A stretch of DNA of 64,000 nt from an uncultured Oscillospiraceae bacterium. GTDB lineage: Bacteria; Bacillota; Clostridia; Oscillospirales; Ruminococcaceae. The stretch lies in assembly GCA_900539195.1 (NCBI GenBank), contig UQBC01000010.1, positions 11,579-75,578 of the forward strand. Direction: 5' to 3'. Below, in pieces: positions 25,146 to 32,519 of the stretch (positions are counted from its first letter, which is position 1; the number at the start of each line of letters is the position of its first letter). Made by a program: the position numbers and the translations under genes. The notes below the pieces were generated by a model. That model worked only from the letters and a program-made list of their open reading frames with translations. It ran no database searches and was not told the origin of the DNA.

Positions 25146-26186
25146 TTATTCCCTCCTCAGGCTGTTTATCATTTTTCCGCTGTATTTTACGCTTTGTCTG
25201 TAAGCGGTTACTATATTTACAGCCGTAAGTATAACTGCGATAAGCAAGCCGTATGAAAGACGAATGCTACCGAGGTAGAAGGTGACCTGCGGAATGAGCG
25301 ATATAATAAAGGTCAGCAGAAAACCGACTGACATTCCTGCCACATCGGCAATAACGGCGTATAAGAATATCAGCTTTCGTATGTTGTCACTGTCAGCACC
25401 GCATATCCTGCGTGCGACCATTTCTGACTGCTTTGAGTCGAGCCACGCCGACATAAATACCCCGGAGCTTAGTATAAGGCAGATACCTGTAAGAGCTACT
25501 ATTACAACGGTCACAGCAGACAAGCCCTTAGTGCCGCCTGCCGCAGTTTTAACGTCCGACTGAGCGTTTACAGAGCAGTTTATCGTATCGCGGTCAGTTT
25601 CTATGTCGTTTCTTATATTATTTGCAATGTATGCCGTACCTTCACCGCAGTCGGCGATAAGAGTTATATTCTGAAATATTACCGTGCTTTTTGCGACCCC
25701 GGCGAAATTTGTCGTATAGGCGTTTAATGAGTTTGCGCCGGAATAAATATCCGTTCCGATGACCTCGTGATCGGAAGAAAACAGATTTATAGTCTGCTTA
25801 CCGCCGATATCCATAGTCTGCGTCAGCTTCTGAGTCGAAACAACGGCCTTTGGAGTATCGCTCCTGATATCATCGCTATTCATAAGTGCATACGACAGGT
25901 CGCTGTCCGAATAATTGAACAGCGCATAGCCTTTGCCGGACGCGTTGATAAGCATAGCTCCTCTTGCTTTGTTTTTTGCGAGGATATCCGCAATATCACT
26001 GTAGGAAAGAGCGTTATCGCTGTAGTTATCCTGAGTGATCTCAAGCAATACGGCATCGTCCGAAAAACGGTCGGTGATATCCGAAGAGCTGATATTGAAG
26101 AATAATGATAAGAGAATAGTACAGAGAGTCAGAACGGCGGAGTAGAATACTGTTATCATTCCGCTTTTGTTGAACAGTTGCCGCAT
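25146..26186 (-). CDS. FtsX-like ABC permease (first subunit)
   Basis: 346 residues with the same layout as its neighbour: a first transmembrane segment (about 8-28), a soluble extracytoplasmic domain, and three membrane segments after about residue 215. The outer domain is divergent from that of the second permease. First gene of a three-gene operon read from a strong promoter at 26223-26251. No regulator or two-component system is adjacent, unlike typical bacitracin-type modules, so the function (export or peptide sensing) stays open. Confidence 0.82.
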   Translation of the reverse strand: MRQLFNKSGMITVFYSAVLTLCTILLSLFFNISSSDITDRFSDDAVLLEITQDNYSDNALSYSDIADILAKNKARGAMLINASGKGYALFNYSDSDLSYALMNSDDIRSDTPKAVVSTQKLTQTMDIGGKQTINLFSSDHEVIGTDIYSGANSLNAYTTNFAGVAKSTVIFQNITLIADCGEGTAYIANNIRNDIETDRDTINCSVNAQSDVKTAAGGTKGLSAVTVVIVALTGICLILSSGVFMSAWLDSKQSEMVARRICGADSDNIRKLIFLYAVIADVAGMSVGFLLTFIISLIPQVTFYLGSIRLSYGLLIAVILTAVNIVTAYRQSVKYSGKMINSLRRE

Positions 26187-26222
26187 TTATTGTCCTTTCG
26201 CAGTGGGATTGATATTGATTAC

Positions 26223-26251
26223 ATAATATCACACACAGAAAGATATGTCAA
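26223..26251 (-). promoter_or_regulatory. sigma-A promoter of the FtsX-type ABC operon
   Basis: On the minus strand a perfect TTGACA (26246-26251), a 17-base spacer and TATTAT (26223-26228), about 37 bases before the first permease. Divergent from the promoter at 26268. Confidence 0.85.
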
Positions 26252-26267
26252 GAAATCCATATTTGTA

Positions 26268-26296
26268 TTGAAAACAAAGCCTACATATGCTAAAAT
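26268..26296 (+). promoter_or_regulatory. sigma-A promoter of the duplicated-domain gene
   Basis: TTGAAA (26268-26273), a 17-base spacer and TAAAAT (26291-26296), 30 bases before the start at 26326. Confidence 0.8.
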
Positions 26297-26325
26297 ATAG
26301 TTATCATATTACAGGAGGAACATTT

Positions 26326-27294
26326 ATGCCTACAGAACTTGACACAATGAAGCATGCCAAGGAATACATAGATAAGCTTGCAAACGGGATTGATCCGTTT
26401 ACGGACAAGCCTGTGCCCGATGACGACATTGTAAATAACGTGAAGCTGTCGCGCTGTTTTTTCTACATTTCGGGGATACTCGAAAAGGTTATCGAAAATG
26501 GTGGGGAAGTAACGGCGGAAAAGACCGTTGAAGTCATAAAGCCGCAGAAACGCGGTGCGGTGGTAATAACCGATGAAGCAAGAACAAGGTTCAAGTGCTT
26601 TATAAATGAAGTATCGTTGTCTACGTTCACCGATATGATAAACAAGCACCTTGACAGTGACGTTTCGGTCAGGCTTAAAGGCTCTGCAATCGCCGACTGG
26701 CTGACTGTAATCGGTATGTTGGCAGAAGAAACACTGCCTAACGGCAGACTTAAAAGAGTGCCGACCGACAGCGGAATGTCCGAGGGCATACGTCTTAACG
26801 AATATTTCACTCCGGGCGGTTTCCCGAGATATGCAATTATGATCTCACCGTCCGCACAGCAGTTTATTCTTGACAACATAGACGCTATAGCGGAAATGAA
26901 CGGCTTGCCGAGAGAAAAACGTAACAGACTGCCGTTTGTTGTGACAGATGAAATGCGTGGAAAACTCACCGCAACGGAAAAACCGTTATCGGCAACTGAT
27001 ATCACGCAGAATATCAATTCTTTTGTTGACGAAGAAAAGTCGGGCACGCTCAAAGCAGGCTCGGTTTCAAAATGGCTCGAGGAACAGGGTATACTTGAAA
27101 ACACCGAGCTTCCGAGCGGCAGAAGAACGCGACTTCCTACCGAAGAAGGACTAAAGCTCGGAATAGAAACAAGGCAACGCACATCACAGCGTGGCGAAGA
27201 GTATACGGCGGTTGTCTATTCAAAGCAGGCACAGGAATATATCTACAGCCATATTGATGAGATCGCAGAATATAACAACGGGCAAATCGCCTGA
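26326..27294 (+). CDS. hypothetical protein with two tandem copies of a ~105-residue domain
   Basis: 322 residues from ATG 26326 (ribosome site AGGAGGAA). After a 70-residue N-terminal part (with PFTDKPVPDDDIVNNVKLSR) come two homologous units: VVITDEARTRFKCF...DNIDAIAEMN and FVVTDEMRGKL...SHIDEIAEYN. Each contains an Ile-Asn-x-x-(V/L)D start, a K-x-x-x-(I/V)x-x-W-L core (KGSAIADWLTVIGML; KAGSVSKWLEEQGIL), then LP(N/S)GR and a (V/L)PT-x-x-G segment. The W-L core resembles a winged-helix or HTH-like unit, so nucleic-acid or protein binding is possible. I do not recognise a named family. It is a single-gene unit with its own promoter and terminator. Confidence 0.75.
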   Translation: MPTELDTMKHAKEYIDKLANGIDPFTDKPVPDDDIVNNVKLSRCFFYISGILEKVIENGGEVTAEKTVEVIKPQKRGAVVITDEARTRFKCFINEVSLSTFTDMINKHLDSDVSVRLKGSAIADWLTVIGMLAEETLPNGRLKRVPTDSGMSEGIRLNEYFTPGGFPRYAIMISPSAQQFILDNIDAIAEMNGLPREKRNRLPFVVTDEMRGKLTATEKPLSATDITQNINSFVDEEKSGTLKAGSVSKWLEEQGILENTELPSGRRTRLPTEEGLKLGIETRQRTSQRGEEYTAVVYSKQAQEYIYSHIDEIAEYNNGQIA

Positions 27295-27310
27295 AAATTG
27301 CAGATGAGAA

Positions 27311-27356
27311 AAAAGGCACTGTGTCTTTGCAAAAAGAAGCACAGCGCCTTTATTTA
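27311..27356 (+). terminator. intrinsic terminator of the duplicated-domain gene
   Basis: AAGGCACTGTG pairs with CACAGCGCCTT (one mismatch) and is followed by TATTTA; preceded by an A run. Confidence 0.75.
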
Positions 27357-27490
27357 CGCTTGCGCCGTAAGCACAATCCGACTTTGCAAATACTTTTAAG
27401 TTGCGAGTAAATTGCGTGAAAATTCATCTTCCTGAAAAGAATACAAAAATTGTTTGATATTTTTCGCTCTATGGGCGGAATAATAACAAT

Positions 27491-27507
27491 ATCGGATATG
27501 ATCCGAT
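27491..27507. repeat. perfect 7-3-7 inverted repeat upstream of a small gene
   Basis: ATCGGAT, ATG, ATCCGAT form a perfect dyad seven bases before the ribosome site of the gene at 27527. It could be an operator or a leader hairpin. No repressor gene is adjacent. Confidence 0.6.
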
Positions 27508-27526
27508 GCTTTGAAAGGAGAAGTTG

Positions 27527-27715
27527 ATGGAAATAAAATGCGATGAATCGTTACAGAAGCGTCCCGGTACGGGTTACGCCGACACCGCAAGGATAATGAG
27601 AAGAGCGCTCAGTGTAATGGCTCTGAGAAGCTCTGACTTTGACCCGAACGGAAGCTACACGGGCGTATGCGACAATATTTATGAAAAGCCCGTGCAGGAC
27701 GCCGACGATTTATAA
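27527..27715 (+). CDS. hypothetical protein, 62 residues
   Basis: A small protein with ribosome site AAAGGAG and ATG 27527. It begins MEIKCDESLQKRPGTGY, has a basic helix-like centre (ARIMRRALSVMALRS) and an acidic end (DADDL). No membrane segment or metal motif is evident. It precedes the kinase-like gene by 70 bases but that gene has its own promoter. Not recognised. Confidence 0.55.
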   Translation: MEIKCDESLQKRPGTGYADTARIMRRALSVMALRSSDFDPNGSYTGVCDNIYEKPVQDADDL

Positions 27716-27722
27716 TTAAAAC

Positions 27723-27779
27723 TTGAAATAAACCTTCCGTTGTGGTATGATTAAACTATCCATTATCATAACGGAAGGT
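27723..27779 (+). promoter_or_regulatory. sigma-A promoter embedded in a long inverted repeat
   Basis: TTGAAA (27723-27728), a 17-base spacer and TATGAT (27746-27751). The arms ACCTTCCGTT (27732-27741) and AACGGAAGGT (27770-27779) flank the -10 box, and the second arm contains the ribosome site of the next gene. The dyad could act as an operator or as a leader hairpin that hides the ribosome site. Confidence 0.6.
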
Positions 27780-27785
27780 GATTTT

Positions 27786-28724
27786 TTGTCACTGTCGGAA
27801 CAGAACAGAAAACAGATAAAAATAATAACACTGAGCGAACTAAACCGCCGTGCGGAAGATACGGATAAATTCATCGAAACATCGGAAAAACAATACGCAG
27901 ATAAGATATCTGCCGCCGCAGAAAGCATAGCGCAGTGTCATAAGCAAAAGCCGCTTGTACTGCTGTCAGGACCTTCGGGCTCAGGTAAGACCACGACTGC
28001 CTATCGCATAGCCGATCGCCTTATTGCTAAGGGTATAAAGGCTGTCGTTATATCTATGGATGATTATTTCGTTCCGGGCGTGATACAGCCGGATGAAAAC
28101 GGCAGGGTAGATCTTGAAGCGCCGGCGAGAGTAGACGGCGAGCTTCTGAAAAAGGACCTGCGTACATTGGCTTCGGGTGGAGAGGTACAGCTTCCCAAGT
28201 TCAATTTTACCGACAATTCAAGGCGACAGGGAAACAAGATACGCTGTGACGGAAATACAGTCGTAATAATCGAGGGTATACACGCTCTGAACCCCGATGT
28301 TACAGGAAAAATGCACGACAGTGCAACATTTATCTATGTCAGCGTCCGCACCAGAATAGCAGACGAAAAAGGAGAACTTCTTCACCCGTCGAAAATACGT
28401 CTTATCCGCAGACTGTCCCGCGACAAGCTTTTCAGAGGCAGGGATTATCACAGGACAATAGAGCAGTTCCCGAGCGTTCAGCGCGGCGAGAGCCTTTATA
28501 TAATGCCGTATAAGCACCTTGCCGATTTCGATATAGATACATTCTTCCCGTATGAGCTTTCGGTATACCGCAGTGTGCTTGCGAAGCTCTGCGACAACGA
28601 TTTTGAAGAATGTATCCGACAGGTCAACCGCTACAGCGAATTGCCCAGATTCCTGTCGCTGATAAAAGAGGTTCCGCCGGAGGCAGTCCCCGAAAATTCG
28701 CTTATAAAGGAATTTATAGGCTGA
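27786..28724 (+). CDS. uridine kinase-like P-loop kinase
   Basis: 312 residues from a TTG start at 27786 that has GGAAGGTGA in place; an in-frame ATG at 27747 lies in the promoter -10 box and cannot be used. Features: Walker A GPSGSGKTTT near residue 72, SMDDYF (the uridine-kinase/PRK substrate loop), IIEGIHALNPD, and the lid region RDKLFRGRDYHRTIEQFPSV. It resembles the uridine kinase/phosphoribulokinase superfamily members in Clostridia that lack the N-terminal TGS domain. Nucleoside phosphorylation is inferred from family; the substrate is not certain. Confidence 0.85.
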   Translation: MSLSEQNRKQIKIITLSELNRRAEDTDKFIETSEKQYADKISAAAESIAQCHKQKPLVLLSGPSGSGKTTTAYRIADRLIAKGIKAVVISMDDYFVPGVIQPDENGRVDLEAPARVDGELLKKDLRTLASGGEVQLPKFNFTDNSRRQGNKIRCDGNTVVIIEGIHALNPDVTGKMHDSATFIYVSVRTRIADEKGELLHPSKIRLIRRLSRDKLFRGRDYHRTIEQFPSVQRGESLYIMPYKHLADFDIDTFFPYELSVYRSVLAKLCDNDFEECIRQVNRYSELPRFLSLIKEVPPEAVPENSLIKEFIG

Positions 28725-28729
28725 TATAA

Positions 28730-28823
28730 GGCTTTGCGCAGAGCCGTCCGAACGTATCGGATGGCAGGCAATGAAATTTTTTCTTTATCATCACGTTTCG
28801 CAGGTGTATCCAACCTGCGAAAC
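28730..28823. repeat. three consecutive stem-loops between kinase and cheV
   Basis: GGCT/AGCC (28730-28745), GCCGTCCGA/TCGGATGGC (28743-28765) and GTTTCGCAGG/CCTGCGAAAC (28795-28823) follow one another. The second has a T-rich run 13 bases downstream (28777-28783), so together they may terminate the kinase transcript. The rest of this 259-base gap holds only the cheV promoter. Confidence 0.5.
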
Positions 28824-28911
28824 ATTGCCTCGGCTATTGCTTCGCCTTGTGCAAAATCACAAATCCAACCTCAAAACTTGGTTGTTTTTGACTAAAAGTG
28901 CAACTTATCTA

Positions 28912-28940
28912 TTTACTTTTTTGTGGATATGGTGTATAAT
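28912..28940 (+). promoter_or_regulatory. sigma-A promoter of cheV
   Basis: TTTACT (28912-28917), a 17-base spacer and a perfect TATAAT (28935-28940), 44 bases before the start codon. Confidence 0.7.
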
Positions 28941-28983
28941 AAATATCAGGTCAAAATTAGAATGGCAACGGAAGGTGTGTATT

Positions 28984-29904
28984 ATGGCAGCTTACAATGC
29001 AAATGATACCGGCATACTGCTTGAAAGCGGTACTAACGAGCTGGAACTTTTGGAATTCAATATATGCGGAAATTCCTATGGCATAAATATTGCCAAGGTG
29101 CGTGAAATAATGATGGAGCAGGAGCTTGTTCCGATGCCCCAGGCACCGGCTGAGATCGAGGGCGTGTTTATGCCCCGTGACAAGCTTATCACTGTTATAG
29201 ATCTGCATAAAGTTCTCGGTACCGAGAAACCCGCAAACGCAAGAGGTCTTTTTATAATCTGCGAGTTCAACGGCATGGATATAGGTTTTCATGTTACCGC
29301 AGTACAGGGTATTCAGCGTATAGGCTGGACAGCTATAGATAAGCCTCCGCAGGTTTCGGGCGATTCAACATCGGGCATTGCAACGGGTATTGCCAAGGTA
29401 AACGGCAAGATACTTGTTATATTGGACTTTGAGAAGATAGTAAGCGATATAAACAAGGCGGCAGGACTCGATCTCAATGGTGCCGAAAATGCAAAGGCTA
29501 CGGCAGTGACAGCTGAAAAGCATATCGTAATAGTCGAGGATTCGCAGTTCCTCAACAAGATGATAGTAAACAGCCTCTCGGATATAGGCTTTAAGGAGAT
29601 CCGCTCTTTCCCGAACGGTAAAGAGGCATGGGACTACATTTCGCAGTTTTCAAATTACAACGGCGATGTTACCGAATGTGTAGCCGCTGTAATTACAGAT
29701 ATTGAGATGCCGCAGATGGACGGACATCATCTCACAAAGCTCATAAAATCCGACCCTACACTGAAGAAGATTCCTGTATTCCTGTTCTCTTCGCTTATAA
29801 ATGAGCAGATGTATCAGAAGGGACTTTCCGTAGGTGCGGATGAACAGTTCTCGAAGCCTCAGATCGGTATGCTTATCGAGCGGCTGCTTCAGATACTGAG
29901 CTGA
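28984..29904 (+). CDS. cheV: chemotaxis coupling protein CheV (CheW domain + receiver)
   Basis: 306 residues from ATG 28984 (GGAAGGTG upstream). Residues about 15-160 form a CheW domain (ELLEFNICGNSYGINIAKVREIM; LITVIDLHKVLG), and about 180-305 a receiver domain with IVEDSQFL, a phospho-acceptor in VITDIEMPQMDG and the FSSLI / KPQ switch residues. CheV couples chemoreceptors to CheA and its phosphorylation tunes adaptation. The frame is open 71 codons further upstream but that stretch crosses the promoter. No other chemotaxis gene is in the window, so it works with partners elsewhere. Confidence 0.92.
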   Translation: MAAYNANDTGILLESGTNELELLEFNICGNSYGINIAKVREIMMEQELVPMPQAPAEIEGVFMPRDKLITVIDLHKVLGTEKPANARGLFIICEFNGMDIGFHVTAVQGIQRIGWTAIDKPPQVSGDSTSGIATGIAKVNGKILVILDFEKIVSDINKAAGLDLNGAENAKATAVTAEKHIVIVEDSQFLNKMIVNSLSDIGFKEIRSFPNGKEAWDYISQFSNYNGDVTECVAAVITDIEMPQMDGHHLTKLIKSDPTLKKIPVFLFSSLINEQMYQKGLSVGADEQFSKPQIGMLIERLLQILS

Positions 29905-30012
29905 TAATTTTTTGCTTATTCGCTGTTTGCCTATTGCTACCGGCGACAGTTGAATATCTGATTTTCATTTTTATTCCTTACTTAAGTTTGTTTCGTTTTA
30001 TTTGAATTTCAC

Positions 30013-30043
30013 CGGCAGAATGAAAGTTCTGCCGTCATTTTTT
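30013..30043 (+). terminator. intrinsic terminator after cheV
   Basis: CGGCAGAA pairs with TTCTGCCG around a six-base loop, followed by TCATTTTTT. Confidence 0.85.
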
Positions 30044-30062
30044 GTTCTTTGGCTTTATAAGC

Positions 30063-30091
30063 TTGAAGTTTAAACGAATATGTGATAATAT
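30063..30091 (+). promoter_or_regulatory. sigma-A promoter of the MBL-fold/TrkA operon
   Basis: TTGAAG (30063-30068), a 17-base spacer and TAATAT (30086-30091). The transcript would start within the inverted repeat at 30093-30132. Confidence 0.6.
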
Positions 30092-30092
30092 A

Positions 30093-30132
30093 TTAAGGCA
30101 ACACCACACAGAATTTTACGGTATTGCCTTAA
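30093..30132. repeat. 40-base inverted repeat (possible miniature palindromic element)
   Basis: TTAAGGCAA (30093-30101) and TTGCCTTAA (30124-30132) are perfect terminal arms; the stem extends with ACC/GGT after one mismatch. It lies between a promoter and the ribosome site of the MBL-fold gene. Short palindromes of this type are common interspersed elements in Oscillospiraceae, but copy number cannot be checked here. Confidence 0.55.
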
Positions 30133-30156
30133 AATATACGGAAAGGAATGTCGTTT

Positions 30157-30993
30157 TTGAGAATAGTATCTCTGTCAGACGATGAAACAGCCGGTTCAAA
30201 GCTGTTCAACGAACACGGGATCTGCCTGTACATCGAACACGGTGACAACAGAATACTTTTCGGCACAGGCGCATCAGCGCTGTTTTTAAGCAATGCCGAA
30301 CGGCTCGGCGTACCCACCGACAAGTCGGATACTGTTATATTACCGCTGAACAGCGATGATATCACGGGTGGCGTCGAAACGGCAGTCCGTAAAAATAAAG
30401 ACCTGCGCATTTTCATAAGAGAAGATGCGGCGACAGATTGCGCTAAAAAGGAAAAACTTCTGCGTGTAAGGAACGGACTTCCGCAGTCGTTCTACAAAAG
30501 CGATAAATATAATATTTTCCGATTTGAGCGTTTCACGGAAATCTGTAAGGATTTTTATCTTGTCGCTGTAGATAAGAAAGAAAAGTCCGCCGAAACCGAC
30601 AGGCATTATTATATAAAGAAAAAAGGTTTCTATGTTGCCGACGATTTTTCGGAAGAATGCTTTGCGGTATGCTTCCCGAAAAGAAGACGTGACGGTTTTG
30701 TTATCCTGACAGGCGGAGCATATACAGGCATTGCCGGTATCGTAAATACGGCAAAACGGCTCTGGAACGCACCGGTTTTGTCGGTTGTCGGCTGTTTCGG
30801 TTATACAAATCAGTCAGGTAAACTGATCTCATCACAAGGCAATATAACACGTTCGGCAGAGGAACTTTTAAAACTGCGTACAGGAAGTATTTACACCTGC
30901 CACAACACCGGCAGAAAAGGTTATGATATAATGAAAGATATACTCGGCGACAGGCTGCAGTACCTGCGTGCCGGAGAGGAGTTGAATTTTTAA
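30157..30993 (+). CDS. metallo-beta-lactamase-fold protein with lost metal ligands (probable pseudoenzyme)
   Basis: 278 residues from a TTG at 30157, chosen because AAAGGA is nine bases upstream; the in-frame ATG 30148 touches the ribosome site. The chain follows the DHPRP-synthase-like MBL family: EHGICLYIEHGDNRILFGTG, then DTVILPL, TGG, and late blocks GGAYTGIAGIVNTAKR and VVGCFGY. Active members read LSHGHYDHTGG at the first block; here it is LPLNSDDITGG, so the three His are Leu64, Ser66 and Ile69 while Asp68 remains. The usual D-T-G is G-T-G, and the His of the last two blocks are also missing. It probably has no hydrolase activity. Its stop overlaps the ATG of the TrkA gene. Confidence 0.78.
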   Translation: MRIVSLSDDETAGSKLFNEHGICLYIEHGDNRILFGTGASALFLSNAERLGVPTDKSDTVILPLNSDDITGGVETAVRKNKDLRIFIREDAATDCAKKEKLLRVRNGLPQSFYKSDKYNIFRFERFTEICKDFYLVAVDKKEKSAETDRHYYIKKKGFYVADDFSEECFAVCFPKRRRDGFVILTGGAYTGIAGIVNTAKRLWNAPVLSVVGCFGYTNQSGKLISSQGNITRSAEELLKLRTGSIYTCHNTGRKGYDIMKDILGDRLQYLRAGEELNF

Positions 30994-31613
30994 TGAACGT
31001 ACTGGTAGTTGGTTGCGGAAAGGTAGGCTCGCGTCTTGCAAATACGCTCTGCGAAGAGGGTATTGACGTTTCAATAATCGCAAGGACATCGGCAGAGGCG
31101 GATAAAATGCTCGACCCTGATTTCAAAGGCAGTCTGTTATGCGGCGTGCCGATAGATCAGGATAATCTGAAAAAGGCAGGAATTGAAAGCTGCGACGTTG
31201 TCTGCGCCGTAACCGACGATGATAATACCAATATAATGGTGTCTCAGCTTGCAAAAGAGGTTTACGGTGTAAAGAAAGTTATCAGCCGTATCCTTGACCC
31301 TGAAAGAGGAGATATTTTTGCTCATTTCGGACTTGAAACCGTCTGCCCTACAAAGCTTACGGTTGAAGCCATTTGTTCTGCAATCAAGCCTATGCTTGAA
31401 GAAAAGTATGTAAGTTTCGGCTCACACATGGTGCGTTTCACAACAATGGAAATACCTAAGGAGTTTATCGGTATGACTCCCGTTGACATAGAATACGAGG
31501 AGAACGAAACTCTGTATGCGATAATCAGGGCGGACAGCACTATGGAGATAGTGGATAATTATAACATCATTATGCGAGAGGGCGACAAGCTGATATTCTC
31601 AAAGGCTATATGA
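30993..31613 (+). CDS. TrkA-type RCK protein (K+ transport regulator), first of two
   Basis: 206 residues: TrkA_N Rossmann domain (about 1-120, GCGKVGSRLA) and TrkA_C domain (about 130-206). These cytoplasmic proteins gate Trk/Ktr potassium channels in response to nucleotides such as NAD(H), ATP or c-di-AMP. At the end of the second strand, where NAD-binding members have Asp or Glu, this copy has IIARTS, so nucleotide choice may differ. Start overlaps the preceding stop (TAATG). A second RCK protein follows 30 bases later. No membrane subunit (TrkH/KtrB) is in the window. Confidence 0.87.
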   Translation: MNVLVVGCGKVGSRLANTLCEEGIDVSIIARTSAEADKMLDPDFKGSLLCGVPIDQDNLKKAGIESCDVVCAVTDDDNTNIMVSQLAKEVYGVKKVISRILDPERGDIFAHFGLETVCPTKLTVEAICSAIKPMLEEKYVSFGSHMVRFTTMEIPKEFIGMTPVDIEYEENETLYAIIRADSTMEIVDNYNIIMREGDKLIFSKAI

Positions 31614-31643
31614 CAGATGAAAGTAAAAGAAAGGATTTAAAAA

Positions 31644-32309
31644 ATGCACTCGCTTATAATAGGCGGCGGAAAGATAGGCTACTATCTTACCAAGGTTCTT
31701 ATTGAAAAGGGATACGATGTATCTGTTGTTGAAAAGGAAAAGGACGCTTGTCAGAAGTTTGCAAACGACCTTAACATAACAGTCATAAGAGGTGACGGTA
31801 CGAGCGTTTCTGTGCTTGAACAAGCAGGCGTTGCTGACGCTGACAGCGTAATTGCCGTAACGGGACGTGACGAGGACAACCTTGTTGCCTGTCAACTTGC
31901 AAAAAGGCTCTATCAGGTGAAAAAGACGATAGCCAAGGTCAACAACCCCAAAAACGTTGACGCGCTGAAAAAACTCGGCGTTGATATCGTTGTAAGCTCG
32001 ACCGATAACATCACAGGTCAGCTTGAGCGAGAGATAGACAGCGGTAAGATAAAGGAGCTTCTTCCGCTCGGCGCAGGTAAGGCGGGCGTGTTTGAGATAG
32101 TACTTGATGATACGTTCGCACTTCAGAATGTTCCGCTTATGGAAATGGATATACCGCTGACGCTCAATATTATTTCTATTATCCGCAATGAAACCGAACT
32201 GATAATCCCAAGAGGTCACACCACTCTTGAGATAGGCGACAAGCTGATGATATTGTCAAAAATTAAGGATAAAAACGACATTTTAAAGGCGTTTAAGATA
32301 AAGGCGTGA
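31644..32309 (+). CDS. TrkA-type RCK protein (K+ transport regulator), second of two
   Basis: 221 residues: Rossmann domain with GGGKIGYYLTKVL and an acidic residue at the end of strand 2 (VVEKEK), as expected for NAD(H) binding, then a TrkA_C domain (about 145-215). The ribosome site is AAGGATTT. Adjacent to a dissimilar copy, it suggests a heteromeric gating ring or two separately tuned regulators of a Trk/Ktr transporter encoded elsewhere. Confidence 0.88.
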   Translation: MHSLIIGGGKIGYYLTKVLIEKGYDVSVVEKEKDACQKFANDLNITVIRGDGTSVSVLEQAGVADADSVIAVTGRDEDNLVACQLAKRLYQVKKTIAKVNNPKNVDALKKLGVDIVVSSTDNITGQLEREIDSGKIKELLPLGAGKAGVFEIVLDDTFALQNVPLMEMDIPLTLNIISIIRNETELIIPRGHTTLEIGDKLMILSKIKDKNDILKAFKIKA

Positions 32310-32447
32310 CGTGTATGTAACACGCATTTTGTCAATTATCAGTAAATAAATCCTTAACAGGAAAAATTTTATTGTGAAATTGCATAAAATCGGCAATTGA
32401 TTTTAGTGCAATTTCACTTTATTATTTACAAAATATTTTATTCAGCC

Positions 32448-32476
32448 TTGAATAAGGATAATGTATGTTGTATAAT
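32448..32476 (+). promoter_or_regulatory. sigma-A promoter of glycogen phosphorylase
   Basis: TTGAAT (32448-32453), a 17-base spacer and TATAAT (32471-32476), 43 bases before the start codon. Confidence 0.8.
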
Positions 32477-32519
32477 TAGACTGTAAGAAAATCGGACCGG
32501 AAGAAAGGGAAAAATTTAT

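Noticed and set aside
28771..28983. A 71-residue N-terminal extension of CheV
   Set aside because: It crosses a well-formed promoter and hairpins; ATG 28984 has a ribosome site and starts the CheW domain.
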